A stretch of DNA of 64,000 nt from NCBI RefSeq assembly GCF_000007725.1, contig NC_004545.1, positions 551,981 to 615,980 of the forward strand. The letters are read 5' to 3'. Both the position numbers and the translations under genes were made by a program. Position 1 is the stretch's first letter. Each line of letters starts with the position of its first letter. Positions 1 to 9,793 of this stretch are shown here, piece after piece. The notes below the pieces were generated by a model. It did not search any database. It was not told the origin of the DNA and saw only the letters and a list, made by a program, of their open reading frames with translations. The DNA comes from Buchnera aphidicola str. Bp (Baizongia pistaciae) (GTDB taxonomy: Bacteria > Pseudomonadota > Gammaproteobacteria > Enterobacterales > Enterobacteriaceae).

Positions 1-411
1 TTTGATAACTATTCTGAATCTAAATATTCAGACGAATAAAATAATGTAATATATAAATTTTAATTAACTAAAAAATACATATATTAGCTATACAAATAAT
101 ATTTACTCTAAAAATTCTATTAAAATTCTTGAATTTCAAAAAAAATAAATTTTACTAAAAATATGTAATAATTTATTTATAGTTTAACTAAAAATATTAA
201 ATACTATGCAATTAACGAATATATGAAATTAAAATTAATGATTGCTATAACATTTGAACTAATTTAAGATTATAATATAACGTTAATTTTTAATATCTAC
301 TGTTTAATTCTAGTAAATACATAAAATATAATGATTTTAAATACTATCTGTAACAATTATTATTACCTTAAATAATAATCTCAAAAAACATTTAAATACT
401 ACATAAAATAT
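1..411. other. Left-edge intergenic stretch, no gene seen
   Basis: Very A+T-rich DNA from the window edge to gshB. No open frame of useful length, tRNA or clear hairpin was found. It presumably holds the gshB promoter, but no convincing -35/-10 pair can be picked out in such A+T-rich sequence. Confidence 0.6.
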
Positions 412-1386
412 ATGACAATTAACTTAGGTATTATTATGGATCCTATCAGTTCCATAAACATTAAAAAAGATTCTAGTTTTGCTATATTATTGGAAGCACA
501 AAACAGAAAATATAAAATCTATTACATGGAATTAAAAGATTTATATCTAAAAGATAATAAACCATACTCACATACAAAACTACTTAGAATTAAAAATAAT
601 AAAAAACAATGGTTTACATTAGAACAACAAAAAGATGTTTCATTATCTAATCTAGATGTAATATTAATGAGAAAAAATCCTCCAATTAATCGAGCATATA
701 TCTATGCAACATATATTCTTGAACAAGCAGAACGAAATGGAAGTTACATCATTAATAAACCTAGTAGCTTACGAAGCTACAATGAAAAATTATTTACTAC
801 CACTCATTTCCCACAATATATTCCAAAAACCTTAATTACCAGTAACTCTACTAAAATACATAATTTTATAAAAACATACAAAGACATTATAATTAAACCA
901 TTACACGGAATGGCTGGATTATCTATTTTTAGAATAAAAGAACACGATCCTAACACCTCAGTAATTATAGAAACTATGACAAAATACGAAACAATACCAT
1001 GTATCTCTCAAAATTATATTACTGACATACAAAAAGGCGATAAAAGAATATTAATTATTAATGGAATACCATTCCCATGGTGTTTAGCTAGAATTCCAAA
1101 AAAACACGAAAATAGAGGTAACTTATCAATTGGAGGATATGGAAACACACAAAAACTTTCTAAAAACGACTGGGAAATAGCTCTATCTATAGCACCAACT
1201 TTAAATAAAAAGGGAATATTTTTCGCTGGAATTGACATCATAGGTACTAAATTAACAGAAATAAATATTACTAGTCCAACATGTATACAAGAAATAGAAC
1301 AAGATACCGGGATATCTATTAGTACTATTATACTGGATAATTTAGAAAAAAATCTAAAAAAACGCAAGACCAATAGGTATTTATAA
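412..1386 (+). CDS. gshB: Glutathione synthetase
   Basis: ATP-grasp enzyme that joins gamma-glutamylcysteine and glycine to give glutathione in the cytosol. The N terminus (LGIIMDPISSINIKKDSS) matches the E. coli protein almost residue for residue. The ATP-grasp core follows with IIKPLHGMAG (about residues 163-172) and RILIINGIPFPW, and the end INITSPTCIQEIE is the conserved Mg/ATP-site strand. Length is 324 residues against 315-316 in E. coli, so it is complete. The ATG start places the conserved motif at residue 5. It is followed by yqgE and ruvX, the same order as E. coli gshB-yqgE-yqgF, so co-transcription is likely. Confidence 0.97.
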   Translation: MTINLGIIMDPISSINIKKDSSFAILLEAQNRKYKIYYMELKDLYLKDNKPYSHTKLLRIKNNKKQWFTLEQQKDVSLSNLDVILMRKNPPINRAYIYATYILEQAERNGSYIINKPSSLRSYNEKLFTTTHFPQYIPKTLITSNSTKIHNFIKTYKDIIIKPLHGMAGLSIFRIKEHDPNTSVIIETMTKYETIPCISQNYITDIQKGDKRILIINGIPFPWCLARIPKKHENRGNLSIGGYGNTQKLSKNDWEIALSIAPTLNKKGIFFAGIDIIGTKLTEINITSPTCIQEIEQDTGISISTIILDNLEKNLKKRKTNRYL

Positions 1387-1483
1387 TAAAAAAAATTTAT
1401 ATACATCAACAAAAATGTGTTCATAATATAAAAATAAATAACTTACATATACTCTAATCTTTATAGATAAAAGCATAAAAACG

Positions 1484-2053
1484 ATGATAATAAATTTTAA
1501 AAATCACTTTTTAATTGCAATGCCTGGGCTCAAAGATCCCCTGTTTAAAAATTCTGTCATATACATGTGTAAACATGATAATAATGGAGCAATGGGTATA
1601 ATCATAAATAAAAAAATAAAAAATTTAACAATACAAAAAATTTTACATCAATTAAAAATAAATATTAAATCATCAAATACTTTAGATTTTAAAAATCCTG
1701 TAATTATAGGTGGACCTATATTAGAAGATAGAGGTTTTATTCTACACACTTTCAAAAAAAAGTTTACAACAAGTACACATATATCTAACGATTTAAGTAT
1801 TACCACATCTCGAGATATTTTAGAATACATAGCCAATTTGAATAATCCAAAAAATATATTAATGGCACTAGGTCATTGTATATGGAAACAACATCAATTA
1901 GAACAAGAAATAGCAAAAAATATATGGTTAACTACACCCGCTGATATTGATATTATATTTAACACACCTATTTCTGAAAAATGGAAAAAATCAATGTATA
2001 GCATTGGTATTATGAACATATTACAATTAACTTCTGAAATAGGACATGCATAA
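1484..2053 (+). CDS. yqgE: YqgE/AlgH family protein
   Basis: Small conserved protein of the UPF0301/AlgH family, whose biochemical role is not settled. The family hallmarks are present: HFLIAMPGLKDPLF near the N terminus, NGAMGIIINK, GGPILEDRGFILH, and the terminal GHA. Length is 189 residues against 187 in E. coli. It sits 97 nt after gshB and only 11 nt before ruvX, the E. coli gene order, and is probably co-transcribed with ruvX. Its retention in a strongly reduced genome suggests a housekeeping function, but the sequence does not tell what it is. Confidence 0.93.
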   Translation: MIINFKNHFLIAMPGLKDPLFKNSVIYMCKHDNNGAMGIIINKKIKNLTIQKILHQLKINIKSSNTLDFKNPVIIGGPILEDRGFILHTFKKKFTTSTHISNDLSITTSRDILEYIANLNNPKNILMALGHCIWKQHQLEQEIAKNIWLTTPADIDIIFNTPISEKWKKSMYSIGIMNILQLTSEIGHA

Positions 2054-2064
2054 TAATAAACATT

Positions 2065-2478
2065 ATGATCATAATTGCACTAGATTTTGGAACCAAAAAT
2101 ATTGGAGTAGCAGTTGGGCAAAACTATACAAACACTGCTCGATCATTACCGTCAATAAAAGTTAAAAATAAAAAACTAAATATAGAAAAATTGAATAAAT
2201 TAATTGACGAATGGAAACCAAATGCTATAGTTGTAGGTCATCCATTAAATATTGACGGAACCAAACAAAAAATTACTCAATGCTCAGAAAATTTTTCAAA
2301 AAAATTAAAAAATATATTTAAAATACCTATTTTACTACATGATGAACGATTGAGTACTGTAGAAGCTAAAGCAATACTATTTGAAAAATATGGATATAAA
2401 TCTTTAAAAAAAGAAAGAATAGATTCAATGTCAGCTGTAATAATTCTAGAAAGTTGGTTTTTATATTCAAAAAATTAA
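2065..2478 (+). CDS. ruvX: Holliday-junction-resolvase-like RNase, 16S rRNA 5'-end maturation
   Basis: YqgF/RuvX, an RNase-H-fold nuclease. Its E. coli role is in 16S rRNA 5' maturation; family naming also refers to Holliday junction resolution. Motifs seen: IIALDFGTKNIGVAVG with the first catalytic Asp at residue 6, VVGHPLNIDGT in the middle, and LLHDERLSTVEA with acidic residues near 94-95. A C-terminal Asp (RIDSMSAV) completes the acidic site. Length 137 against 138 in E. coli, so complete. The next E. coli gene, yggR, is absent here and the leucine cluster occupies its place. Confidence 0.93.
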   Translation: MIIIALDFGTKNIGVAVGQNYTNTARSLPSIKVKNKKLNIEKLNKLIDEWKPNAIVVGHPLNIDGTKQKITQCSENFSKKLKNIFKIPILLHDERLSTVEAKAILFEKYGYKSLKKERIDSMSAVIILESWFLYSKN

Positions 2479-2799
2479 AATTTTATTAAACACTTATAAA
2501 ATAATATTATCATTATACACTTATCATATTAAAAATTATCATTTTTAAATACATCAATGTAAAAATATAACTAACTATCTTTACACATACGATAAAATAT
2601 CTAAATCATATTTAGAAATGATTAATTAAATTTTAAAATTAATTATATAATTTTTATTATATAAAATATTTTATATTATTTTACACTTTTAAATTATAAA
2701 ACAACATATGACATAACCTATATAACTTAAAAAATAACAATGCTAAAATATCAAAAATTTTTATAAGCAAACATCTCTCTATACTATTTTATGATATAT
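2479..2799. other. Convergent intergenic region between ruvX and leuA
   Basis: 321 nt of A+T-rich DNA where ruvX (+) and leuA (-) meet tail to tail. Several imperfect A/T inverted repeats occur around 2630-2690, but no G+C-containing terminator stem. I looked on the minus strand for remnants of the LeuA regulatory domain, which should follow leuA, and saw none in any frame. Confidence 0.55.
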
Positions 2800-3972
2800 T
2801 TAATCCTTTAAATTTTTTAATTTATTATTAAAACATACTAACTGTTTTAAATCACTATCAGATACTCGACCTTTTTTATCAGCTAACTTTAAAAACCTAG
2901 AATACAAAATATCTATATTATAATCACTATCTTTATAACCTATCTTTTTCATGCGATATTTTACAGCTGCACGACCAGATCGAGAAGTTAAATTTAATGG
3001 CTGAGACACAAATCCTATACTTTCTGGCACTATAATTTCATAAGTTTTTTTATCTTTTAAAATTCCATCTTGATGAATTCCAGATGAATGCGAAAACGCA
3101 TTACTTCCTATTATCGCTTTATTCACAGGAACAGGTATATTACAAATTGAACTAATAACCCTACAAGTACTGTAAATTTCTTGATATTTTATATTTGTTT
3201 TAAAATTTAAAATATCTTTTCTTATTTTTATTGCCATCAATATTTCTTCCAATGCTGCATTTCCTGCACGTTCTCCTACTCCAGTAATAGTTCCTTCGAT
3301 TTGTCTAGCACCAACTTGAATAGCAGAAATAGAATTAGCTACAGCCATTCCCAAATCATCATGGCAATGTACAGATATTATAGCTTTATCAATATTTGGA
3401 ACTTTTTTGTAAATAGATGAAATAATATTACTAAATTCATAAGGAATAGTATAGCCTACTGTATCAGGAATATTAATAGTTTTTACTCCTAAATCTATAG
3501 CTAATTCTATAATACGACATAAATCATCTAATGATGTTCTACCAGCATCTTCACACGAAAATTCAACATCATCAGTATATTTCTGAGCTCTTTTTACAGA
3601 AGAAACCATCATATCTATTATTTGATCAAATGTTTTCTTTAATTTAGATTGAACATGCAAAGCAGATGTTCCCAAAAATATATGTATACGAAATGAATTC
3701 GCTTTTTTCATAGCTTTAGCTGCTATATCTATATCCCCATCTATACATCGTGCTAAACTACAAATTTTAGCGTCTTTAATTCTTTCCGAAATTTTTTTAA
3801 CAGACTCAAAATCACCAGGCGAAGAAATTGGAAAACCTGCTTCAATTACATCAACACCTAATTTTTCTAAAGCAAAAGCAATTTTGAGTTTTTTTTTAAC
3901 ACTTAAACTCATTTTTAGAGACTGTTCTCCATCTCGTAATGTTGTATCAAAAATAATTATTTTTTGAGTCAT
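2800..3972 (-). CDS. leuA: 2-isopropylmalate synthase, catalytic part only
   Basis: Condenses acetyl-CoA and 2-ketoisovalerate, the first committed step of leucine synthesis. TIM-barrel motifs are intact: [13 protein letters not shown] at the start, the metal-binding [11 protein letters not shown], and [14 protein letters not shown], followed by the subdomain up to [18 protein letters not shown]. The protein stops at about residue 390, whereas E. coli LeuA has 523; the missing part is the C-terminal leucine-binding regulatory domain. I chose the ATG at 3972, ten codons inside the longest frame: it aligns with E. coli MSQQVIIFDTT and has TTGGA seven nt upstream. It is last in the cluster, 234 nt after leuD. 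Loss of feedback control is inferred. Confidence 0.93.
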   Translation of the reverse strand: MTQKIIIFDTTLRDGEQSLKMSLSVKKKLKIAFALEKLGVDVIEAGFPISSPGDFESVKKISERIKDAKICSLARCIDGDIDIAAKAMKKANSFRIHIFLGTSALHVQSKLKKTFDQIIDMMVSSVKRAQKYTDDVEFSCEDAGRTSLDDLCRIIELAIDLGVKTINIPDTVGYTIPYEFSNIISSIYKKVPNIDKAIISVHCHDDLGMAVANSISAIQVGARQIEGTITGVGERAGNAALEEILMAIKIRKDILNFKTNIKYQEIYSTCRVISSICNIPVPVNKAIIGSNAFSHSSGIHQDGILKDKKTYEIIVPESIGFVSQPLNLTSRSGRAAVKYRMKKIGYKDSDYNIDILYSRFLKLADKKGRVSDSDLKQLVCFNNKLKNLKD

Positions 3973-4206
3973 TTCATTGTCCAAAAAATGCATTTTATGC
4001 AATAAAACATAGTATTTAGTTTAATTTTATCATATTCTTTTAAAAAAAATAATTATTTAAAACTTTTGATAATGCACCAATAAGAGTTTTATATATTACA
4101 TTTAATTTATTTTTAAGTAAAATTGTGTATTAAAAATAAGAAATAAAACACACAACAACTATCTTGTCTTACAAACACATCCGCGAACATAAAAAAAATT
4201 TAAAAA
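3973..4206. other. Gap between leuD and leuA
   Basis: About 230 nt between leuD and leuA (both minus strand). If the cluster came from a circular leu plasmid, this junction corresponds to the place of the plasmid replication genes (repA) in the known order leuABCD-rep. No rep reading frame or recognisable remnant is visible. A short G+C-richer patch (acatccgcgaac) near 4180 has no assignment. Confidence 0.5.
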
Positions 4207-4812
4207 TCATTTTTTTAAAAATTCAGGAATTAAAGTTTCATAATTCAAAATCTTAGAACTATATTTTAAAGTCAAATCAATATCATCTAATCCATGCATT
4301 AAGCAGTATTTATTAAAACTATTAATTTTAAAACTATATTGTTTCTCACGAACAAATATTTTGTTATTAAGTAAATTTACTGAGATAAACATACCCATAT
4401 TTTTATATACTTCTTGAAATAAAATATCAATTGTTTCTTTGGATAAAGTTATAGGAAGTAAACTATTTTTCAAACTATTACTATAAAAAATGTCTGAAAA
4501 ACTAGTAGCTATTATTGTTTTAAATCCATAATCAACTAAAGCCCATACTGCATGTTCCCGTGATGACCCACAACCAAAATTTTCTCGAGCTAACAAAATC
4601 GTTCCATTTTTATAAATATCGTTATTTAATATAAATTTTCGATTCAGAATTGTACCTTTTTCATCTACATATCTCCAATCATTAAACAAATGTTTGCCAA
4701 ATCCTTTCTTAGTAATTTTTTGTAAAAATTGTTTAGGAATAATTACATCTGTATCTACATTTGAAACATCTATAGGAACTACAATCCCAGTATGTTGAAT
4801 AAATTTAGACAT
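4207..4812 (-). CDS. leuD: 3-isopropylmalate dehydratase, small subunit
   Basis: Swivelling small subunit of isopropylmalate isomerase; works with LeuC to convert 2- to 3-isopropylmalate. Conserved motifs: HTGIVVPIDVSNVDTDVIIP at the start, HLFNDWRY, and LLARENFGCGSSREHAVWAL, the substrate-binding loop. Length 201, the same as E. coli. ATG start 23 nt after the leuC stop, so it is translated from the leuC transcript. Complete, no oddities. Confidence 0.96.
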   Translation of the reverse strand: MSKFIQHTGIVVPIDVSNVDTDVIIPKQFLQKITKKGFGKHLFNDWRYVDEKGTILNRKFILNNDIYKNGTILLARENFGCGSSREHAVWALVDYGFKTIIATSFSDIFYSNSLKNSLLPITLSKETIDILFQEVYKNMGMFISVNLLNNKIFVREKQYSFKINSFNKYCLMHGLDDIDLTLKYSSKILNYETLIPEFLKK

Positions 4813-4835
4813 TTTTATCCTTATTAATTAATTAA

Positions 4836-6251
4836 TCATTTATCTAAACTATTATAAATTGTTCTAACATCAACAAACCGACCAAATATTGCTGCTGCTG
4901 CTGCCATAACAGGACTCACTAAATGCGTTCGACCTCCTCTACCTTGACGACCTTCAAAATTTCTGTTACTAGTAGAGGCACACCGTTCTTTATTATTTAA
5001 ACGATCATCATTCATAGCCAAACACATAGAACACCCCGAATAACGCCATTCAAATCCAGAATTTTTAAAAATTTTATCCAGTCCTTCTTTTTCTGCTTGC
5101 ATTTTTACCATACCTGATCCAGGGACAATAATCGCATGCACTGAATTACATACTCTTTTATTCATTACTATTTTAGCAACTGCTCTTAAATCTTCTATTC
5201 TAGAATTAGTACATGACCCAATAAAAACTTTTTGTATATTAACATCTATTAAAGACATTCCAGGCTCTAAACCCATATAAAGTAACGAAAGTTCAGCTGA
5301 ACGTCGTTCAATAGGATCAGAATAAGATTCTAAATGCGGTATTGTGTCATTAATAGATATAACTTGACTAGGATTAGTCCCCCAAGTAACTTGAGGTGAC
5401 AAGTTAGATATGTCAATATTAAATTCTTGATCAAAAATTGCACCTGTATCAGATTTTAAAGTTTTCCAATAATCTATTGCTAAATTCCAATTTTTTCCTT
5501 TAGGGACATATTTTCGATTACATAAATATGAAAAAGTTACCGAATCTGGAGCAATAATTCCAGATTTAGCACCCATTTCAATAGACATATTACATAATGT
5601 CATTCTACTTTCCATACTTAATTTAGAAACAATTTCACCAGAAAACTCAATAACATATCCTAAACCTCGAGATACTCCTAATTGTTTAATTACAAATAAT
5701 ATAATATCTTTAGCCGTAATACCTATATCAATATCTCCATTAATCTTTATATGCATACTTTTTAAACGATTTTGTTTTAACGTTTGAGTAGCTAAAACGT
5801 GTTCGACTTCCGAAGTACCAATTCCGAAAGCTAGCGCTCCAAACGCTCCATGAGTAGAAGTATGCGAATCTCCACATACAATAGTCATACCAGGCAAAGT
5901 AATGCCTTGCTCTGGACCAATTACATGAACAATTCCTTGATGTGGATGATTTAAATCAAATAATTTAATATTAAATTTTGTACAATTTTTTATTAATGCT
6001 TCCATTTGTTTTTTTGCCAATAAACCAGAACTATCAATATTTCGATCTATTGTTGAAACATTATGATCCATAGTAGCAAAAGTTTTTTTAGGTTGTCTTA
6101 CTACTCTATTTTTAGAACACAATGAAAAAAAAGCTTGAGGGGATGTAACTTCATGTACTAAATGTAAATCAATATATAATATTGGCGATTGACTTTTTTC
6201 TTCATAAACAATATGTGAATCATATAATTTTTGATATAATGTTTTTTTCAT
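4836..6251 (-). CDS. leuC: 3-isopropylmalate dehydratase, large subunit
   Basis: Aconitase-family large subunit carrying the 4Fe-4S cluster. The three cluster ligands are intact: Cys347 in GSCTNSR and Cys407/Cys410 in GCSMCLAMN, the E. coli positions. Other motifs are [20 protein letters not shown] and the C-terminal [21 protein letters not shown]. Length 471 against 466 in E. coli. Its ATG overlaps the leuB stop in an ATGA arrangement (4 nt, 6248-6251), so translation is coupled to leuB. It depends on Fe-S supply, consistent with the isc genes kept at 57.6-61.9 kb. Confidence 0.97.
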   Translation of the reverse strand: MKKTLYQKLYDSHIVYEEKSQSPILYIDLHLVHEVTSPQAFFSLCSKNRVVRQPKKTFATMDHNVSTIDRNIDSSGLLAKKQMEALIKNCTKFNIKLFDLNHPHQGIVHVIGPEQGITLPGMTIVCGDSHTSTHGAFGALAFGIGTSEVEHVLATQTLKQNRLKSMHIKINGDIDIGITAKDIILFVIKQLGVSRGLGYVIEFSGEIVSKLSMESRMTLCNMSIEMGAKSGIIAPDSVTFSYLCNRKYVPKGKNWNLAIDYWKTLKSDTGAIFDQEFNIDISNLSPQVTWGTNPSQVISINDTIPHLESYSDPIERRSAELSLLYMGLEPGMSLIDVNIQKVFIGSCTNSRIEDLRAVAKIVMNKRVCNSVHAIIVPGSGMVKMQAEKEGLDKIFKNSGFEWRYSGCSMCLAMNDDRLNNKERCASTSNRNFEGRQGRGGRTHLVSPVMAAAAAIFGRFVDVRTIYNSLDK

Positions 6252-7348
6252 ATTTTATGTATTCTATTAGCTAATATTTCAGCAATAATGTCACCCATAG
6301 AACTAGTATTAATAAATTTATTATTCTCTGAAATGTCTTGAGTTCGATAACCTAACTTTAAAGTTTTATTTACTGCCCAATCAATCAAATCTGCTACATC
6401 ATAAAGCTTAAAACTATATCGCATCATCATTCCAATTGAAAGAATTAGTGCTATAGGATTAGCAATATTTTTTCCTTTAATATCCGGTGCAGAGCCCCCA
6501 GCAGGTTCATATAAACCAAAATTTTTGTCATTTAAACTAGCAGAAGGTAATAATCCTATAGATCCAGTAATTGCTGCACATTCATCAGAAAGTATGTCTC
6601 CAAATAGATTAGAACATAAAAGTACATCAAATTGACTCGGATTTTTAATAATTTGCATAGCAGCATTATCAACATACAAATGTGATAATTTTACTTGAGA
6701 ATATTGAGTAGATATTCTATTAACTATTTTTCTCCAAAACATAGAACTTTCTAATACATTAGCTTTGTCTATTGAAGTAACTTTGCATCTTCGAGTTAAC
6801 GCTAAATCAAAAGCCATATGTGCTATTCTTTCTATCTCAAATTGATAATATACCTCAGTGTCAAACGCACAATTCAAAGACTTTGATACCTTACTACCTT
6901 TAGGATCACCAAAATATATTCCTCCAGTTAACTCCCGAACACATAAAATATCACAACCTAAATTACTAATTCTAGATTTTAAAGGAGATAATTTTTCTAA
7001 TCCAGAATATATTCTTGCTAATCTCAAATTTGAAAATAAATTAAAATACTTTCTCAAAGGTAATAACGCTCCTCTTTCCGGTTGTAAATGAGATGGTAAA
7101 TCTTCCCATTTAGGTCCACCGATAGAACCAAAAAGAATCGCATGAGAATCTCTGCAACCTTGCAATGTTTTTTTAGGTAAAGCAACACCATATTTATCTA
7201 TTGCAACTCCACCTACATCAAATTCTTGTGTCATAATATTTAACGATAATTTAGATTTTAAAATTCTTAAAATCTTATATCCTTCTCTCATAATTTCTGG
7301 GCCAATTCCATCACCAGGCAAAACTGCTATTTTGTAATTTCGTTTCAT
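6248..7348 (-). CDS. leuB: 3-isopropylmalate dehydrogenase
   Basis: NAD-dependent oxidative decarboxylation of 3-isopropylmalate to 2-ketoisocaproate. Family motifs: [14 protein letters not shown] at the N terminus, [10 protein letters not shown] with the substrate Arg/Tyr, [26 protein letters not shown] with the Mg-binding Asp residues, and [18 protein letters not shown], the NAD loop. Length 366 against 363 in E. coli. It is the first gene of the minus-strand cluster here, although in the standard order leuABCD it is second. The region upstream (7349-7796) must hold the promoter for leuBCDA. Confidence 0.97.
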   Translation of the reverse strand: MKRNYKIAVLPGDGIGPEIMREGYKILRILKSKLSLNIMTQEFDVGGVAIDKYGVALPKKTLQGCRDSHAILFGSIGGPKWEDLPSHLQPERGALLPLRKYFNLFSNLRLARIYSGLEKLSPLKSRISNLGCDILCVRELTGGIYFGDPKGSKVSKSLNCAFDTEVYYQFEIERIAHMAFDLALTRRCKVTSIDKANVLESSMFWRKIVNRISTQYSQVKLSHLYVDNAAMQIIKNPSQFDVLLCSNLFGDILSDECAAITGSIGLLPSASLNDKNFGLYEPAGGSAPDIKGKNIANPIALILSIGMMMRYSFKLYDVADLIDWAVNKTLKLGYRTQDISENNKFINTSSMGDIIAEILANRIHKI

Positions 7349-7796
7349 AAGTTATTATTTTAAGTCACAAAAAATATTTTAAAAAAATAAACATTTTAAT
7401 TATACCCACTTAATAATGTTTATATTGTTTATAAAAATAAACTTTAAAAAATTAAAATTTTTATAATTTTAAATACAAAAATTCATAAATGTTGAAATCT
7501 AAACATTACTAATTGTACTATTTTAGAAAAGTTAAAAAATTCAAATTTTAACTGTTTAATCACACCTATCCCAAAAAAACATTACGAATTCAATAAAATA
7601 CTAATATAATACCAAAATATCTACTATTACTTAAAAACATTTACCATTGACGTTATGTATTATATATATAATAATGACATTAATACAATGAATTATCATT
7701 ATAATAATACTTTACAAAATAAAAATTAAATAACACATTTATAATTACTAAATATTTTAAATTAAATAATATCAATATATTTTAAAACAATTGATT
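7349..7796. other. Divergent intergenic region leuB / yggS
   Basis: About 450 nt without an open frame, between divergently transcribed leuB (-) and yggS (+). It must carry promoters for both. I saw no leucine-rich leader peptide or attenuator-like stem upstream of leuB. An A/T run near 7655-7710 contains a short inverted repeat (ataatga...tcattat), too weak to call an operator. Confidence 0.5.
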
Positions 7797-8468
7797 ATGA
7801 AAAATATACAAAAAAATATAAAAAAACTTAAACAAAAAATTACTAACATAAGCAAAAAATTTAAAATTAATACTCAAAAAATAAAATTACTAGCAGTAAG
7901 TAAAAATCGTTCAGTTAATGACATAAAAAAAGCCATATTATGCGGGCAAAACTCTTTTGGAGAAAACTATGTTCAAGAAAGTCAACCAAAAATAAAATTA
8001 TTTAATAACATAGAATGGCACTACATAGGGCAAATACAATCCAACAAAGCACATATAATAGCAAAGAATTTTAGTTGGTGTCATACTATCACAAATAAAA
8101 AAACTGCTGTATTATTAAATAAGTATCGTCCGTATTCATTACCTAAATTAAATACATTAATACAAATAAACATCAGAGATAACACTATCAACATAGACGA
8201 TGATATAGAAACCATAAAACAATTAGCAAAAACTATAAATAGTTTAGATAACTTAAATTTACGCGGAATTATGGCTATGCCATATTTTAAAAATACATAT
8301 TTAGAACAAATTCAATCATACAAATATATACATTTATACTTTGACATTCTAAAAAAAAAATATACATATATTGATACAGTATCACTCGGGACGAGTCATG
8401 ACATTCAAGCAGCACTATATTCTGGTAGCACATTACTAAGAATTGGTTCATCTATTTTTGATGTCTGA
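7797..8468 (+). CDS. yggS: PLP homeostasis protein (YggS/PLPBP family)
   Basis: Single-domain PLP-binding protein of the PLPHP/ProSC family, involved in vitamin B6 and amino/keto-acid homeostasis. Motifs: LLAVSKNRS containing the Schiff-base Lys, SFGENYVQE, WHYIGQIQSNK, LRGIMAMP, and the C-terminal VSLGTSHDIQAALYSGSTLLRIG that binds the phosphate. Length 223 against 234. The frame opens with TTG at 7791, but the ATG at 7797 fits the family N terminus and is preferred. In E. coli yggTU and rdgB separate it from hemW; here only 110 nt do. Confidence 0.93.
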   Translation: MKNIQKNIKKLKQKITNISKKFKINTQKIKLLAVSKNRSVNDIKKAILCGQNSFGENYVQESQPKIKLFNNIEWHYIGQIQSNKAHIIAKNFSWCHTITNKKTAVLLNKYRPYSLPKLNTLIQINIRDNTINIDDDIETIKQLAKTINSLDNLNLRGIMAMPYFKNTYLEQIQSYKYIHLYFDILKKKYTYIDTVSLGTSHDIQAALYSGSTLLRIGSSIFDV

Positions 8469-8578
8469 AATTAGTAGATCAACATAATAATAAATATCAA
8501 AACGAAAAATAATTAAATTACCTACTTTTAAAAACATTTAAAACTTTTAATAACTAAAACTAATTTATTATAACCAAA

Positions 8579-9703
8579 ATGAAACTATTAGGTCTTTACA
8601 TTAACATACCATGGCCTACAAAAAGATATAAATATCATGATTTTAAATTTCCAGAATATAAAAAAAAAATTAATGAAAAAAAATACATTCATCATCTACT
8701 TCAAGACCTTAAAAAAGACAGCTTATTAGTTCCAAATAGAACAATTAATACAATTTTCATTGGAGGAATAGCCCCAAATTTTTTTAAACTTACTTCAATA
8801 AAATATTTATTAAAAAAAATCAAAAATATTATACCTATCTCTAAAAATGCAGAAAACACTATCGAATTTCATATTAGTAAACTCAGCGAAAAAAAAATCT
8901 TTTATTACAAAAAATTTGGAATAAATAGATTTTCCATAAGAATTCAAACTTTTGACCAAAAAAAATTTAATTCACTAAGTAAAGTCCATATTTCAAAAAA
9001 CATACTACACAAAATAAAAAAAATTAATATAGAAAAATTTAAAAATATAAATCTAGATTTAATATATGGATTACCCAAACAATCGTTACAAGAAGCTCTA
9101 TTAGATTTAAAAACAGCTATTAGTTTAAAACCAAATCATATTTCTTGGTGCGAATTTTATATTGAAAAAAATAACAATAATTACAAAAATTTATCTAAAT
9201 CATGCAATTTAAATATAATTTGGAAAATATTTTTACAAGGCGAAAAATTACTTAAAAAATCAGGATATAAAAAATATGAAATATCATCATACTCAAAAAC
9301 TAACTATCAATGCTTGCATAACTTAAACTATTGGAAATTTGGAGATTATTTAGGAATTGGTTGTAATGCTCATGGAAAAATAACACAAAAAAATGGAAAA
9401 ATAATTAAAACTATTAAAAATAAAAACCTAAAAAAATTTATGAATGGAAAATATACTTATAAAAATCATATTATATCTAAAAAAAATTTATCACTAGAAT
9501 TTTTTATGAACCGATTGCGACTAAATACACCCATATATCGCAAAGATTTTAAAAAATATACTTATATTTCTGAATTTTATATTAAAAACGAAATAAAGCA
9601 AGCAATTGAACAAAATTACCTAATCGAAACAAAAAAATATTGGAAAATGACATCAAAAGGCATTCAATTTCTCGATTCATTATTAGAAATATTTATTACA
9701 TAA
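8579..9703 (+). CDS. hemW: HemW-like protein lacking the radical-SAM cysteines
   Basis: Homologue of HemW (YggW), a radical-SAM-fold heme chaperone related to coproporphyrinogen oxidase HemN. Downstream homology is strong and full length (374 against 378 residues): FNSLSKVH, NLDLIYGLPKQSLQEAL, CLHNLNYWKFGDYLGIGCNAHGK and FFMNRLRL all align. The signature CxxxCxxC, IPWCVQKCPYCDF in E. coli, here reads IPWPTKRYKYHDF: all three cysteines are replaced (Pro13, Tyr17, His20). The SAM-binding GGGTPS has become GGIAPN. The frame is intact. A 4Fe-4S cluster cannot bind in the usual way, so classical radical-SAM chemistry is excluded; any remaining role is unknown. Confidence 0.9.
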   Translation: MKLLGLYINIPWPTKRYKYHDFKFPEYKKKINEKKYIHHLLQDLKKDSLLVPNRTINTIFIGGIAPNFFKLTSIKYLLKKIKNIIPISKNAENTIEFHISKLSEKKIFYYKKFGINRFSIRIQTFDQKKFNSLSKVHISKNILHKIKKINIEKFKNINLDLIYGLPKQSLQEALLDLKTAISLKPNHISWCEFYIEKNNNNYKNLSKSCNLNIIWKIFLQGEKLLKKSGYKKYEISSYSKTNYQCLHNLNYWKFGDYLGIGCNAHGKITQKNGKIIKTIKNKNLKKFMNGKYTYKNHIISKKNLSLEFFMNRLRLNTPIYRKDFKKYTYISEFYIKNEIKQAIEQNYLIETKKYWKMTSKGIQFLDSLLEIFIT

Positions 9704-9764
9704 ATTAACATATTTTAAATTATTTAAAAAAAAATAAAATTTTAATAATTTATAAAATAATTTT

Positions 9765-9783
9765 TGCTAAAATTACTTTAGCA
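9765..9783. terminator. Short hairpin between convergent hemW and trmB
   Basis: TGCTAAA-attac-TTTAGCA forms a 7-bp perfect stem with a 5-nt loop in the 90-nt gap between the two stop codons. It could end both transcripts. The stem is short and has no clear U-tract. Confidence 0.35.
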
Positions 9784-9793
9784 TTATAAATAA

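Noticed and set aside
3973..4206. Search for repA or plasmid-origin remnant between leuD and leuA
   Set aside because: No open frame or motif; the plasmid-integration idea therefore rests on gene order only.
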